From JAJPKK01 sp963787675 (GTDB taxonomy: Bacteria > Pseudomonadota > Alphaproteobacteria > Rhizobiales > Xanthobacteraceae), in contig CAWBDV010000007.1 of the NCBI GenBank assembly GCA_963787675.1, positions 806,001 to 870,000 on the forward strand: 64,000 nucleotides of DNA, in the 5' to 3' direction. The notes under the pieces were generated by a model. That model was not told the DNA's origin, searched no databases, and saw nothing but the letters and a program-made list of their open reading frames with translations. The translations under genes and the position numbers were made by a program. This document shows, piece after piece, positions 25,567-34,004 of this stretch; within the stretch, counting starts at the first letter, position 1, and each line of letters starts with the position of its first letter.

Positions 25567-27369
25567 ATGGCCGCAGACAACATGCTCGACGGTGCCCAGG
25601 TGATTGTGGATTACCTGATCCGCGAGAAGGTGCCGTACGCGTTCGGGCTGTGCGGCCACGGCAACATTCAGTTCATCGACGCGCTCTACGAGCGTTCATC
25701 CGACATCAAGACCATCTCGGTCCACCATGAGACCGTCGCCGGCTTCATGGCGGATGTCTATTACCGCGTGTCCGGCCAGCCGACCGCGACCTTCACCTCC
25801 TGCGGCCCGGGTTCCGCCAATCTGCCCATTGCGCTCGGCAACTCGTTTCTCGATTCGGTGCCCTTCCTCGCGGTCACCGGCAACGTGCCGACCAGCCAGT
25901 TCAACCGCGGGGCCTTCCAGGAACTTTATCGCCATTACCAGGCCGACTTTCCTTCGACCGTGCGCGCCTATTGCAAGCGCGTCTTTCAGCCGACCCGCGG
26001 CGACATGGTGCCGCTCGCGGTGCGCCATGCGTGGAAGACCATGGTGACCGGGCGGCCCGGGCCGGTGGTGCTCGACGTTCCCTTCGATGTGTTTCGCGAG
26101 GCTGCGGCCGAAGAAAGCCCGAGGCCCGAAGAGTGGACCGCCAACATCTCCTGCCGCTGCGGCGCTGACCCCGAGGGCGTCGTCCGCGCCGTCGACATGC
26201 TGCTCGCGGCAGAGCGTCCTGTCATTCTGATCGGGCAGGGCGTGAAATATGGCGGCGCGGCGGAAGACCTGCGTGTGCTCGCCGAAAGCCTCGACATTCC
26301 GGTCGCTTCATCCGCAAGCGGCCTTGGCGGCATCGATGCCTACCATCCGCTCGCTCTCGGGCTCGTATCGCGCAACGGACCCTATCCGGCGAACCATGCA
26401 ACCCGCCAGGCGGATGTGCTGCTGGCCCTTGGCGTGCGCTTCGATGACCGCACGTCGTCGTCGTGGCTGCCGGGCTATTCGTTCACGATTCCGCCGACCC
26501 AGCTCATTCACGTCGACATCGATCCGGACGAGATCGGCCGCAATTATCCGGTGGCGCTCGGCCTGATGGCCGACGTGCGCACTTTCCTGCGCCAGATGCT
26601 CGCCGAACTTTCGACGCGCAAGAACACAGGCGAGCGCGCCGCGGCGCGAAAAAGATGGCGCGAGGCGATTGCCGGTTACCGCAAGGAATGGGACGCGTTC
26701 GTCGCGCCCGGATTCACCGACGATGCTTCGCCGATCAATCCGCAGCGCGCCGCCCACGAGATCGATCAGGCGCTGCCTCGCGATGCGATCCTCGTCAGCG
26801 ACATCGGCGTCCACCACAACTGGCTGAACCAGTTCTGCAAGCCGCGCCGGCCGGATTCGTCGATCGGCTCCACGGGTTTCGGGCCGATGGGGTTTGGTGT
26901 CGCCGGCGTGCTCGGCGCGAAGCTCGCCGCCCCCGACCGGCCGTGCGTGTCGGTGTGCGGCGACGGCGCCTTCTTCATGCATGCGAGCGTGCTCGGCACC
27001 GCGGTCGAGTACAACATCCCGGTCGTCTGGGTGGTGTGGAACAACTACGCCTACGCGTCGATCCGCGGCCTGCAGCGCGGCTATCTCGACGGCCGCGAAC
27101 TTGCGACCGACTTCAAGCGTCCCGACACCGGTGCGCCCTACAGTCCGGATTTTGCCGCCATGGCGCGCTCCGCCGGCATCGACGGCGTGCGCATCGACCG
27201 GCCGGCCGATCTCGGCGATGCGATGCGCGCGGGGATCGCGACGGGCCGGCCTTATCTCATCGACGCCAATATCGGCGCCGACACCAATCCGGGCGGCGCA
27301 GGAGTTTGGGAGCTGCCGGGCCTCGGCCGCAGCAAGCCCGCCATCGGCGGCCGCTACCAGCCGACCTGA
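25567..27369 (+). CDS. thiamine-diphosphate-dependent enzyme, acetolactate synthase-like
   Basis: A 600-residue ThDP enzyme with three domains. The N-terminal Pyr domain carries the catalytic Glu in 'SVHHETVAGFMADVYYR'. The central domain has 'ERPVILIGQGVKYGGAAEDL'. The C-terminal PP domain carries the metal motif 'GDGAFFMHASVLGTA' ending in WNN. It is related to acetolactate synthase and to decarboxylases/ligases of 2-oxoacids. No small regulatory subunit gene (ilvH) follows, and neighbours are MetE-like, EutA and bicupin genes, so a catabolic role is likelier than valine synthesis. The substrate is unknown. Confidence 0.83.
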   Translation: MAADNMLDGAQVIVDYLIREKVPYAFGLCGHGNIQFIDALYERSSDIKTISVHHETVAGFMADVYYRVSGQPTATFTSCGPGSANLPIALGNSFLDSVPFLAVTGNVPTSQFNRGAFQELYRHYQADFPSTVRAYCKRVFQPTRGDMVPLAVRHAWKTMVTGRPGPVVLDVPFDVFREAAAEESPRPEEWTANISCRCGADPEGVVRAVDMLLAAERPVILIGQGVKYGGAAEDLRVLAESLDIPVASSASGLGGIDAYHPLALGLVSRNGPYPANHATRQADVLLALGVRFDDRTSSSWLPGYSFTIPPTQLIHVDIDPDEIGRNYPVALGLMADVRTFLRQMLAELSTRKNTGERAAARKRWREAIAGYRKEWDAFVAPGFTDDASPINPQRAAHEIDQALPRDAILVSDIGVHHNWLNQFCKPRRPDSSIGSTGFGPMGFGVAGVLGAKLAAPDRPCVSVCGDGAFFMHASVLGTAVEYNIPVVWVVWNNYAYASIRGLQRGYLDGRELATDFKRPDTGAPYSPDFAAMARSAGIDGVRIDRPADLGDAMRAGIATGRPYLIDANIGADTNPGGAGVWELPGLGRSKPAIGGRYQPT

Positions 27370-27407
27370 TCGCGCGCACGCGCTATGCTTCATCCCGAAA
27401 CTACGGC

Positions 27408-27494
27408 TGTCATCCTGAGACCCACAGCCGTCATCCTGAACCTACAGACGTCATCCTTCGAGACGCATCGCTGCGCGATGGTCCTCAGGATGAC
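27408..27494. repeat. interspersed palindromic repeat cluster
   Basis: Three arms of 'gtcatcct' type (near 27409, 27430 and 27450) are followed by an inverted arm 'cctcaggatgac' (27483-27494). The last pair encloses 'agacgcatcgctgcgcgatg'. The pattern is a known style of dispersed Bradyrhizobium-type repeat and lies between convergent genes, where it may act as a bidirectional terminator. Confidence 0.55.
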
Positions 27495-27560
27495 GTCGTT
27501 ATTGCTTCAGCGTTCAAGGCATCTGCTTCGCGGCCGCAGCTTTGGCACACGCTCTTTTCG

Positions 27561-28729
27561 TCAGCCCCACAGTTCCTTGGTGGCGAGGCGGGCGCCTTCG
27601 GCGAGCGCTTCGAGCTTCGCCCACATGATGCTCGGGTGGACGCGGCGATACATCGGGCTCTGGGCAAAGCCGCAATCGGTGCCGGCGATCACGTTCTCGC
27701 GGCCGACGACGCGGGCGTATCGCACGATGCGTTCGCTCACGAGTTCGGGGTGCTCGACGATGTTGGTGGCGTGGCTGATCACGCCGGGCATCAGCGCCTT
27801 GCCGGGCGGCAGCTTCACCTCCTGCCACACCTTCCATTCATGCTCGTGGCGCGGATTGGCACCCTCGATCACGTAGGCGCCGACGCGCATTTTCAGGATG
27901 AGGTCGACGATGTCCTTCAGCGGCACGTCGGTGGTGTGCGGACCGGGCCAACTGCCCCAGCAGACGTGATAGCGCACGCGATCCTCGGGAATGCCCTTCG
28001 AGCGCGTGATTGACGACCTCGACGTAGCTTCGCGACCCAGCGCCGGTAATCGAGGAAGCTCGCCGGCGGCACCATGCGATCGTAGGTGACGGCGGTGCGA
28101 GCATCATCGAGCTGCACCAGCAAACCGGCATCGACGATCATGCGATACTCGGTGCGCATGGCCTCGGCGATGGCGGCGAGGCAATCGTCATCGTTGGCGT
28201 AGAACTCGTTCTTGCGGTCGGGAATGACACTCGCAGGCGCTGCCACCGGCAGGAACCCTTCGACGACATTGGCGCCGGCAAGCGCCGCCTTGAAGTTGTC
28301 GATGTCGCGCTGGAGCGCCGCCTGACCGGAATAAGTGATCGCGCCGACGCACACGGATTCGGACTGGGTTGCCGGCGTGTCGCGCGCATCGAGCTCGGCG
28401 TAGAATTCGGCGAAGCGGGTGCGGTCAGCGCCGCGCGCGAACGGGTTCGTCCCGCCTTTCATGGGGCGTCGTTCGAATCCGGTGAGCCGCTCCAGCGCAT
28501 ATTGCGACCAGCTGATGGTCTTGCCGAATTCGCCGTCGCTGACGACATCGATGCCGGCTTCCGCCTGCCGGCGCACGATGTCCTTGACCGATTGCTTGAG
28601 GCAGGCGTCGAACGCCGCCGCGTCGACCGGCCGTCGCTCCTGTTGCGCGCGCAAAAATTCGATCAGTTCCGGCGGCCGGATCAGGCTGCCGACATGGCTT
28701 GTCAGGATGCGATCGGTGCTGCGCTTCAC
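27561..28729 (-). pseudogene. cobalamin-independent methionine synthase II-like protein, two apparent frameshifts
   Basis: The MetE C-terminal-type fold is present in three pieces. From GTG 28729 the frame reads 'RILTSHVGSLIRPPELIEFL' through 'LDYRRWVAK'. An extra base near 28026 shifts to 'YVEVVNHALEG', and another in the run 27993-27996 shifts to 'YHVCWGSWPGPHTTDVP' and on to the stop. Removing both gives exactly 388 residues, the usual family length. Zinc ligands are visible: His and Cys of 'HVCW' and Cys of 'GTDCGF'. The family includes methyltransferases and coenzyme M-type alkyltransferases, so the substrate is open. Sequencing error is a serious possibility. Confidence 0.8.
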
Positions 28730-28854
28730 GTGACGGTCTCGCGAGATGAATTCGGAGCCGTGGCTTAGGCGGTCGCTGCCGACATGACAAGTCTTGCATG
28801 CGTGGGCTGCAGCCCCGCAATTGGCCCATCGTCGCGGCGACGTGGTACGTTGAT

Positions 28855-28965
28855 GTAGCCCGGATGGAGCGCAGCGAAATCCGGGGCCAGCCCGGCCGCC
28901 TGCAACTGACGGCGTCGGCGCCGGATAGACTGCCCCCGGATTTCGCTGCGCTCCATCCGGGCTAC
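28855..28965. repeat. 32-bp perfect inverted repeat
   Basis: Arms 28855-28886 and 28934-28965 are exact inverse complements (gtagcccggatggagcgcag and onward). This repeat is widely scattered in Bradyrhizobium-type genomes. It lies between the divergent MetE-like gene and eutA. Its translation makes a false N-terminal extension of EutA. Confidence 0.85.
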
Positions 28966-28977
28966 ACGCAAAAGCAC

Positions 28978-30480
28978 ATGCACGAGCTCGATATCTTTCA
29001 CGAACACCTGATGACCGAGGAGGAGCGCGCGGAAATCGCGCGCTACATCTGGAACCAGGAGAACGTCGAACTCGCGACCATCGGCATCGACATCGGCAGC
29101 TCGACCTCGCACCTGCTGTTCGCCAAGGTGCTGCTGCAACGCCAGAGCCAAGGGCTGTCGAGCCGCTTCGCCGTCGTTCATCGGCAGGTGATCTGGCGTT
29201 CGCCCATCGTGCTCACGCCGTTCCTGCCGGACGGCACCATCGACGCAGCGAAGCTCGGCGTGTTCATCAGCGATTGCTATCGCGAGGCCGGATTGGCGCC
29301 GGAGGACATCGACAGCGGCGCGGTGATCCTCACCGGCGAGGCGATCAAGCGCAAGAACGCGAAGGCGATCGACGAACTGTTCGCGGCGCAGGCCGGCAAG
29401 TTCGTGTGCGCGACCGCAGGCCACAAGCTCGAATGCACGCTCGCCGCCCACGGCGCCGGCGCGGTGAAACTCTCCAAGGAACGCGGCGAGTGTTTGCTCC
29501 ACGTCGACATCGGCGGCGGCACGACGAAGCTCGCCCTCATCGACAACGGCACGATCGTCGGCGTCTCGGCCTTCGCGGTCGGCGGGCGCCTCGTTGCCGC
29601 CGATGACAGCGGCGCCTGGACGCGCCTTGACGACTCGGCTCGCCTTGCTGCCGCGGCGCTCGGCTTTGCGACTGATCCCGCAACGCTCGCCCGACCCGAG
29701 GTGCGCGACGCCATTGCCCGCCGGCTCGCTGGGATTGCCGCGGACTATATCCTCGGCACGACGCCCGACGCCCTCGGGCAGGCGCTGCTCCTGACCGAGC
29801 CCCTGCCGCGCGACGTAACTCCCGCAGCGATCACCTTCTCGGGCGGCGTCGCCGAGTATCTGTTCGGCTACGAGAGCCGCGACTACGGCGATATCGCGAA
29901 TGCGCTCGCGGCCGCTCTGCGCGATGAGCTGAAGGCGCGCACAGCTCTCAAGCTGATCGATCCCGGCCAACGCATCCGCGCCACCGTGATCGGCGCCTCC
30001 CAATTCACGGTGCAGGTGAGCGGCAAGACCATCCATCTGCCGCGCGCGGGCGTGCTGCCGGTGCACAACGTTCCGGTGGTGCCCATTGGACTCGATCTCA
30101 GCGGCGCAATCGACGCCGCGGCGATCACCGCGGCGATCGGCAAAGGCTTGGCGCGGCTCGATCTTACCGACGATGCGCGCGTCGCCATCGCCTTCGCGTG
30201 GCCGGGCGATCCCGATCATCCTCGTCTCGCCGCAGCCGCGCGCGCGATCATGGCGGCAACCGCGCCGCAAGGCCGGCGCGACGCACCGCTCATGCTGATG
30301 ATCGACGGCGATGTCGGCAAGACCATGGGCCGCATCATGACCGAAGAGCTTGAGCTTGCGGGCGATCTCGTCGCCATTGATGGCGTCCAGCTTGCCGAAC
30401 TCGATTTCGTCGATGTCGGCGAATTGATTTCGCCGCCCGGCGTCGTCCCGGTGGTGATCAAGTCGCTGCTGTTCTCGTAA
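28978..30480 (+). CDS. eutA: ethanolamine ammonia-lyase reactivating factor EutA-like protein
   Basis: A 500-residue ASKHA-fold ATPase of the EutA family, which reactivates B12-dependent ethanolamine ammonia-lyase. The start 'MHELDIFHEHLMTEEERAEI' matches EutA. ATPase motifs are 'IGIDIGSSTSHLLF' (phosphate 1) and 'LHVDIGGGTTKLALI' (phosphate 2), with 'ITFSGGVAEYLFG' later. ATG 28978 is chosen because everything upstream is the palindromic repeat. eutB and eutC are not in the window, so either they lie elsewhere or this copy serves another B12 enzyme. Confidence 0.85.
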   Translation: MHELDIFHEHLMTEEERAEIARYIWNQENVELATIGIDIGSSTSHLLFAKVLLQRQSQGLSSRFAVVHRQVIWRSPIVLTPFLPDGTIDAAKLGVFISDCYREAGLAPEDIDSGAVILTGEAIKRKNAKAIDELFAAQAGKFVCATAGHKLECTLAAHGAGAVKLSKERGECLLHVDIGGGTTKLALIDNGTIVGVSAFAVGGRLVAADDSGAWTRLDDSARLAAAALGFATDPATLARPEVRDAIARRLAGIAADYILGTTPDALGQALLLTEPLPRDVTPAAITFSGGVAEYLFGYESRDYGDIANALAAALRDELKARTALKLIDPGQRIRATVIGASQFTVQVSGKTIHLPRAGVLPVHNVPVVPIGLDLSGAIDAAAITAAIGKGLARLDLTDDARVAIAFAWPGDPDHPRLAAAARAIMAATAPQGRRDAPLMLMIDGDVGKTMGRIMTEELELAGDLVAIDGVQLAELDFVDVGELISPPGVVPVVIKSLLFS

Positions 30481-30482
30481 CA

Positions 30483-30628
30483 GATATCAGGGATCAGAAA
30501 TCAGGGATCAAGAATTGAGTATCAGTTGTCCGCGAGCCAGGCAGATGACACCCGGCGGCGAACCGTCGTAGTTTCCGTCGCGATATCTCATGCTTGATCC
30601 CTGATTGCTGATACCTGATGCCTGATCT
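30483..30628. repeat. short repeat cluster upstream of bicupin gene
   Basis: Several 'atcagggatca' type arms occur (30486-30496, 30500-30512). The second pairs with an inverted copy at 30593-30605 (13 bp perfect), and further 'ctgat' variants follow. It fills the gap between eutA and the bicupin gene. Confidence 0.6.
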
Positions 30629-30643
30629 TGGTTGGAGGAAACG

Positions 30644-31777
30644 ATGAACGAACAAAAACTGCGCTACGGCGTCGACGCCTATCTTGATTGGGTCAAGAGC
30701 GAAGGGCTCAAGGTGTTCGACGACATCGCGGTCGACCTGTTCGCGGTGGAGACGGCACCATGGGCGCGCAGCGGCGTGAAAGCGGCCGCGGTGCATCTCA
30801 ACGGGCGTGGCGATTTCGCTAATATGTTCGTCTTCGACATTCCGCCGGGCGGATCCACCATCCCGCAGCGTCATCTCTACGAGGATGTGGTCTACGTCCT
30901 TGAGGGAACCGGCTCGACCCAGATCGAATTCGCCGACGGCCGCAAAAAGAGTTTCGAATGGGGGCCGCGCAGCCTGTTTGCGATCCCCCTCAACGCCAAG
31001 CACCGTCACTTCAACGGCTCCGGCCGCGAGCGTGCGCTGATCGTCAGCACCACGGACCTGCCGCTGGTGCTCAATACATTCCACGATGCGCGCTTCATCT
31101 TCGAGACCGACTACGAGTTCACCGCGCGCACCGGCAAGAACGAGTATTTCGCCGGCGAGGGTGATCTCATCACCGTGCGGCCGGGCAATCACATGTGGGA
31201 GACGAATTTCGTCCCCGACCTCGCCTCGATCGAACTGAAGTCATGGGGCGACCGCGGTGCCGGCGGCACCAACATCATGTTCGTGCTCGCCGACGGCACC
31301 ATGCACGCTCACATTTCCGAAATGCCGGTCGGCACCTACAAAAAGGGCCATCGCCACGGCCCGGGCTTCCACGTGATGTGCGTCACCGGCCACGGCTATT
31401 CGCTGCTGTGGTACGACGGCGAGAAGGATTTCAAGCGCCTCGACTGGAGGCACGGCGTCGTGTTTCCGCCGGCTGACCGCCAGTTCCACCAGCATTTCAA
31501 TTCGAGCCGTTTCCCGGCGCGCTATCTGGCGACCGGCGTCGGCGGCTTGCGCTATCCGCTCACGACGCAGCAGCGCCGCTCGCTCCTCGGCCTCAAGCCC
31601 GGCGAAAAGGGCGCAGTATCGCTCGACATCAAGGAGGGCGGCGACCAGATTGAGTACGAGGACCAGGACAAGCGCATCCACCCGATCTGGCTTGAGGAAA
31701 TGCGCAAGAACAGCGTCACGCCGCGCATGCAGAAATATTTCCCGGACGACGAAGCCACGACCGAAGCCGCGGAGTAG
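30644..31777 (+). CDS. two-cupin-domain protein
   Basis: A 377-residue bicupin. The first cupin has 'TIPQRHLYEDVVYVLEGTG' with a possible metal-binding His. The second has 'YKKGHRHGPGFHVMCVTGHG', in which several His residues could bind a metal, and a late 'QFHQHFN'. Such proteins include ring-cleaving dioxygenases (gentisate type) and isomerases, but I cannot assign the substrate. GGAGG eight bases upstream supports ATG 30644. It follows eutA on the same strand. Confidence 0.75.
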   Translation: MNEQKLRYGVDAYLDWVKSEGLKVFDDIAVDLFAVETAPWARSGVKAAAVHLNGRGDFANMFVFDIPPGGSTIPQRHLYEDVVYVLEGTGSTQIEFADGRKKSFEWGPRSLFAIPLNAKHRHFNGSGRERALIVSTTDLPLVLNTFHDARFIFETDYEFTARTGKNEYFAGEGDLITVRPGNHMWETNFVPDLASIELKSWGDRGAGGTNIMFVLADGTMHAHISEMPVGTYKKGHRHGPGFHVMCVTGHGYSLLWYDGEKDFKRLDWRHGVVFPPADRQFHQHFNSSRFPARYLATGVGGLRYPLTTQQRRSLLGLKPGEKGAVSLDIKEGGDQIEYEDQDKRIHPIWLEEMRKNSVTPRMQKYFPDDEATTEAAE

Positions 31778-31783
31778 CTGACC

Positions 31784-31898
31784 GTAGCCCGCATGGAGAG
31801 CCGCACTTGCGGCGCGTAATGCGGGAGCAGCCTATTTAATCGTCGAAGCCGGCCCCGGATTACGGGACTGCGAAGACGCAGCCCTTCATCCGGGCTAC
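31784..31898. repeat. imperfect palindromic repeat
   Basis: A 'gtagcccgcatggag' arm (31784-31798) faces 'ttcatccgggctac' (31885-31898). It is a degenerate relative of the perfect repeat at 28855-28965, located between the convergent bicupin and thiolase genes. Confidence 0.55.
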
Positions 31899-31919
31899 GA
31901 CACCAATCGATCCTGCCCC

Positions 31920-33095
31920 TCACCGCTCCAAGCACATGGCGATGCCCATGCCGCCGCCGATGCAGAGCGTCGCGAGGCCCTTCTTGGCATTGCGGCGCTC
32001 CATTTCGTAGAGCAGCGTCACGAGCACGCGCGCGCCCGACGCACCGATCGGATGGCCGAGCGCGATGGCGCCGCCATTGACGTTGACCTTGCCGGTATCC
32101 CAGCCGAGGTCCTTGTTGACGGCGCAGGCCTGGGCGGCGAACGCTTCGTTGGCTTCGACGAGATCGAGGTCATCGATCTTCCAGCCCGCCTTCTTGAGCG
32201 CCGCGCGCGATGCCGGGATCGGACCCGTGCCCATGATGGCCGGATCGACACCGGCATGCGCCCAGGACACGATGCGCGCCAGCACCTTGCGGTTCTCCTT
32301 GGCAGCGTCGCTCGCCTTCATCAGCACGACGGCGGCAGCACCGTCATTGATGCCCGACGCGTTGGCGGCGGTCACGGTGCCGTCCTTGCTGAACGCCGGC
32401 CGCAACTTGGCGACCGCTTCAATGGTGGTGCCGTGCTTGGGATATTCGTCGGCATCGACGACGATGTCGCCCTTGCGCGATTTCACGGTGACGGGTGCGA
32501 TCTCGCTCTTGAAGCGGCCGGCCTTCTGGGCGGCCTCAGCCTTGTTCTGCGAGGCGACCGCAAATTCGTCCTGCTGGGTGCGGGTGATCTGCCACTGCCT
32601 GGCGACGTTCTCGGCGGTGTTGCCCATGTGATAGCCGTTGAAGGCATCCCACAACCCGTCCTTGATCATGGTGTCGACCATCTGGAAGTCGCCCATCTTC
32701 ACGCCGCTGCGCAGGTGCGCGCAGTGCGGCGCCATGCTCATGGATTCCTGGCCGCCTGCGACCACGACGTCGGAGTTGCCGTTGAGAATGGCCTGATAAC
32801 CGAGCGCGACCGTACGCAAGCCCGAGCCGCAGAGCTGGTTCACCGCCCAGGCGGGGCTTTCGACCGGAATGCCGGCCGCGATCGACGCCTGGCGGGCCGG
32901 GTTCTGGCCTTCGCCGGCGGTCAGGATCTGGCCCATGATCACTTCCGAAACCCGCGGCGCCTCGACGCCCGCCCGTTCCAGCGCGGCCTTGATTGCCGTC
33001 TTGCCAAGCTCATGCGCCGCCAGGTTCGCGAACACGCCGTTGAACGACCCGACCGGAGTACGCGCTGCTCCAACGATGACGATATCGTCCTTCAT
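31920..33095 (-). CDS. phaA: acetyl-CoA acetyltransferase (thiolase)
   Basis: A 391-residue thiolase condensing two acetyl-CoA. The nucleophilic Cys is in 'NQLCGSGLR' (about residue 89), the His in 'ALGHPIGASGARV', and the second Cys in 'CIGGGMG'. Length is normal. ATG 33095 has AAGGAAC upstream; a GTG one codon earlier is the alternative. phaR lies divergently nearby, so a role in polyhydroxybutyrate supply is likely, but degradative AtoB-type use is possible; phaB is not adjacent. Confidence 0.9.
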   Translation of the reverse strand: MKDDIVIVGAARTPVGSFNGVFANLAAHELGKTAIKAALERAGVEAPRVSEVIMGQILTAGEGQNPARQASIAAGIPVESPAWAVNQLCGSGLRTVALGYQAILNGNSDVVVAGGQESMSMAPHCAHLRSGVKMGDFQMVDTMIKDGLWDAFNGYHMGNTAENVARQWQITRTQQDEFAVASQNKAEAAQKAGRFKSEIAPVTVKSRKGDIVVDADEYPKHGTTIEAVAKLRPAFSKDGTVTAANASGINDGAAAVVLMKASDAAKENRKVLARIVSWAHAGVDPAIMGTGPIPASRAALKKAGWKIDDLDLVEANEAFAAQACAVNKDLGWDTGKVNVNGGAIALGHPIGASGARVLVTLLYEMERRNAKKGLATLCIGGGMGIAMCLER

Positions 33096-33368
33096 CACAA
33101 AGTTCCTTGTTGCGGGTTGTTTCGGGTTTCGGTTCGGCCGCTCGACCGGCGCTCCGGGCCGGCAATGATGCCAAGGTCAATGACGCTGCACCCTACCAAA
33201 GTCAATCCGACAGCCGGACAGGCCCTCGTCGAACCGGACAGGACGGTTTACTGCGCCGCACTCTTGGAGATAAGCGAAAATGACACATAAAACAGTGGCC
33301 CGCCGCCGCAAAAGCGCATACTTTCAATGCAGGCAACAGCGGCCGAGGATGTGGGCATGGTGGCAGCG

Positions 33369-33974
33369 ATGGCCAAGACGGAAGAGCCGATCGTCATCAA
33401 GAAGTACGCTAACCGGCGGCTCTACAATACCGGGACCAGCACGTATGTGACGCTGGAAGACCTTGCCGGCATGGTCAAAAACGGCGAGGATTTCATCGTT
33501 TATGACGCCAAGACCGGCGAGGACATCACCCGCTCGGTCCTGACCCAGATCATCTTCGAGCAGGAGAATAAGGGTGGGCAGCAAAACCTTCTGCCTATCA
33601 CGTTCCTGCGTCAGCTGATCCGCTTCTATGGCGACAGCATGCAGATGCTGGTGCCGCGCTATCTCGAAGTCTCGATCGAATCTTTAACGCGCGAGCAGGA
33701 GAAGTTTCGCCAGCAGCTGAGCCAGGCCTTCGGGGTCGGTCCGTTCGGCGCGCTGGAGGATCAGGTCCGGCGCAACATGGAGATGTTCGAGCGCGCGTTC
33801 GCGATGTTCGCGCCGTTCGCCCGGCGCGAAAGTCAGGCCGCCGAGGCTGAAAAGCGCGCAGCTTCTGCGCCGACCGCGCCTGCGGCGGCGGGCGGCGGTG
33901 AGATCGACGATCTCAAGCGGCAGCTTGATGACGTGCAGAAGCGCCTCGACCGTCTGACCGAAACCAAGAGCTAG
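33369..33974 (+). CDS. phaR: polyhydroxyalkanoate synthesis regulator PhaR
   Basis: A PhaR repressor of about 201 residues. The N-terminal DNA-binding domain shows 'VIKKYANRRLYNTGTSTYV', followed by the PHB-accumulation domain ('NLLPITFLRQLIRFYGDSMQ'). An Ala-rich linker leads to a C-terminal coiled coil ('IDDLKRQLDDVQKRLDRL'). PhaR binds PHB granules and represses phasin genes. Starts at 33327 and 33357 are in frame; MAK at 33369 matches relatives, although 33357 has the better GAGG spacing. Confidence 0.9.
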   Translation: MAKTEEPIVIKKYANRRLYNTGTSTYVTLEDLAGMVKNGEDFIVYDAKTGEDITRSVLTQIIFEQENKGGQQNLLPITFLRQLIRFYGDSMQMLVPRYLEVSIESLTREQEKFRQQLSQAFGVGPFGALEDQVRRNMEMFERAFAMFAPFARRESQAAEAEKRAASAPTAPAAAGGGEIDDLKRQLDDVQKRLDRLTETKS

Positions 33975-34004
33975 TTTCTGCTGACCGCGGCGGCCTCGTC
34001 GCCT

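Noticed and set aside
26463..28013. 516-residue plus-strand ORF overlapping the ThDP gene and the MetE-like gene
   Set aside because: Out of frame with the ThDP gene and antisense to the MetE-like gene; Arg-rich with no conserved block.
28765..30270. 501-residue minus-strand ORF opposite eutA
   Set aside because: Shadow of eutA; part of its translation is the palindromic repeat.
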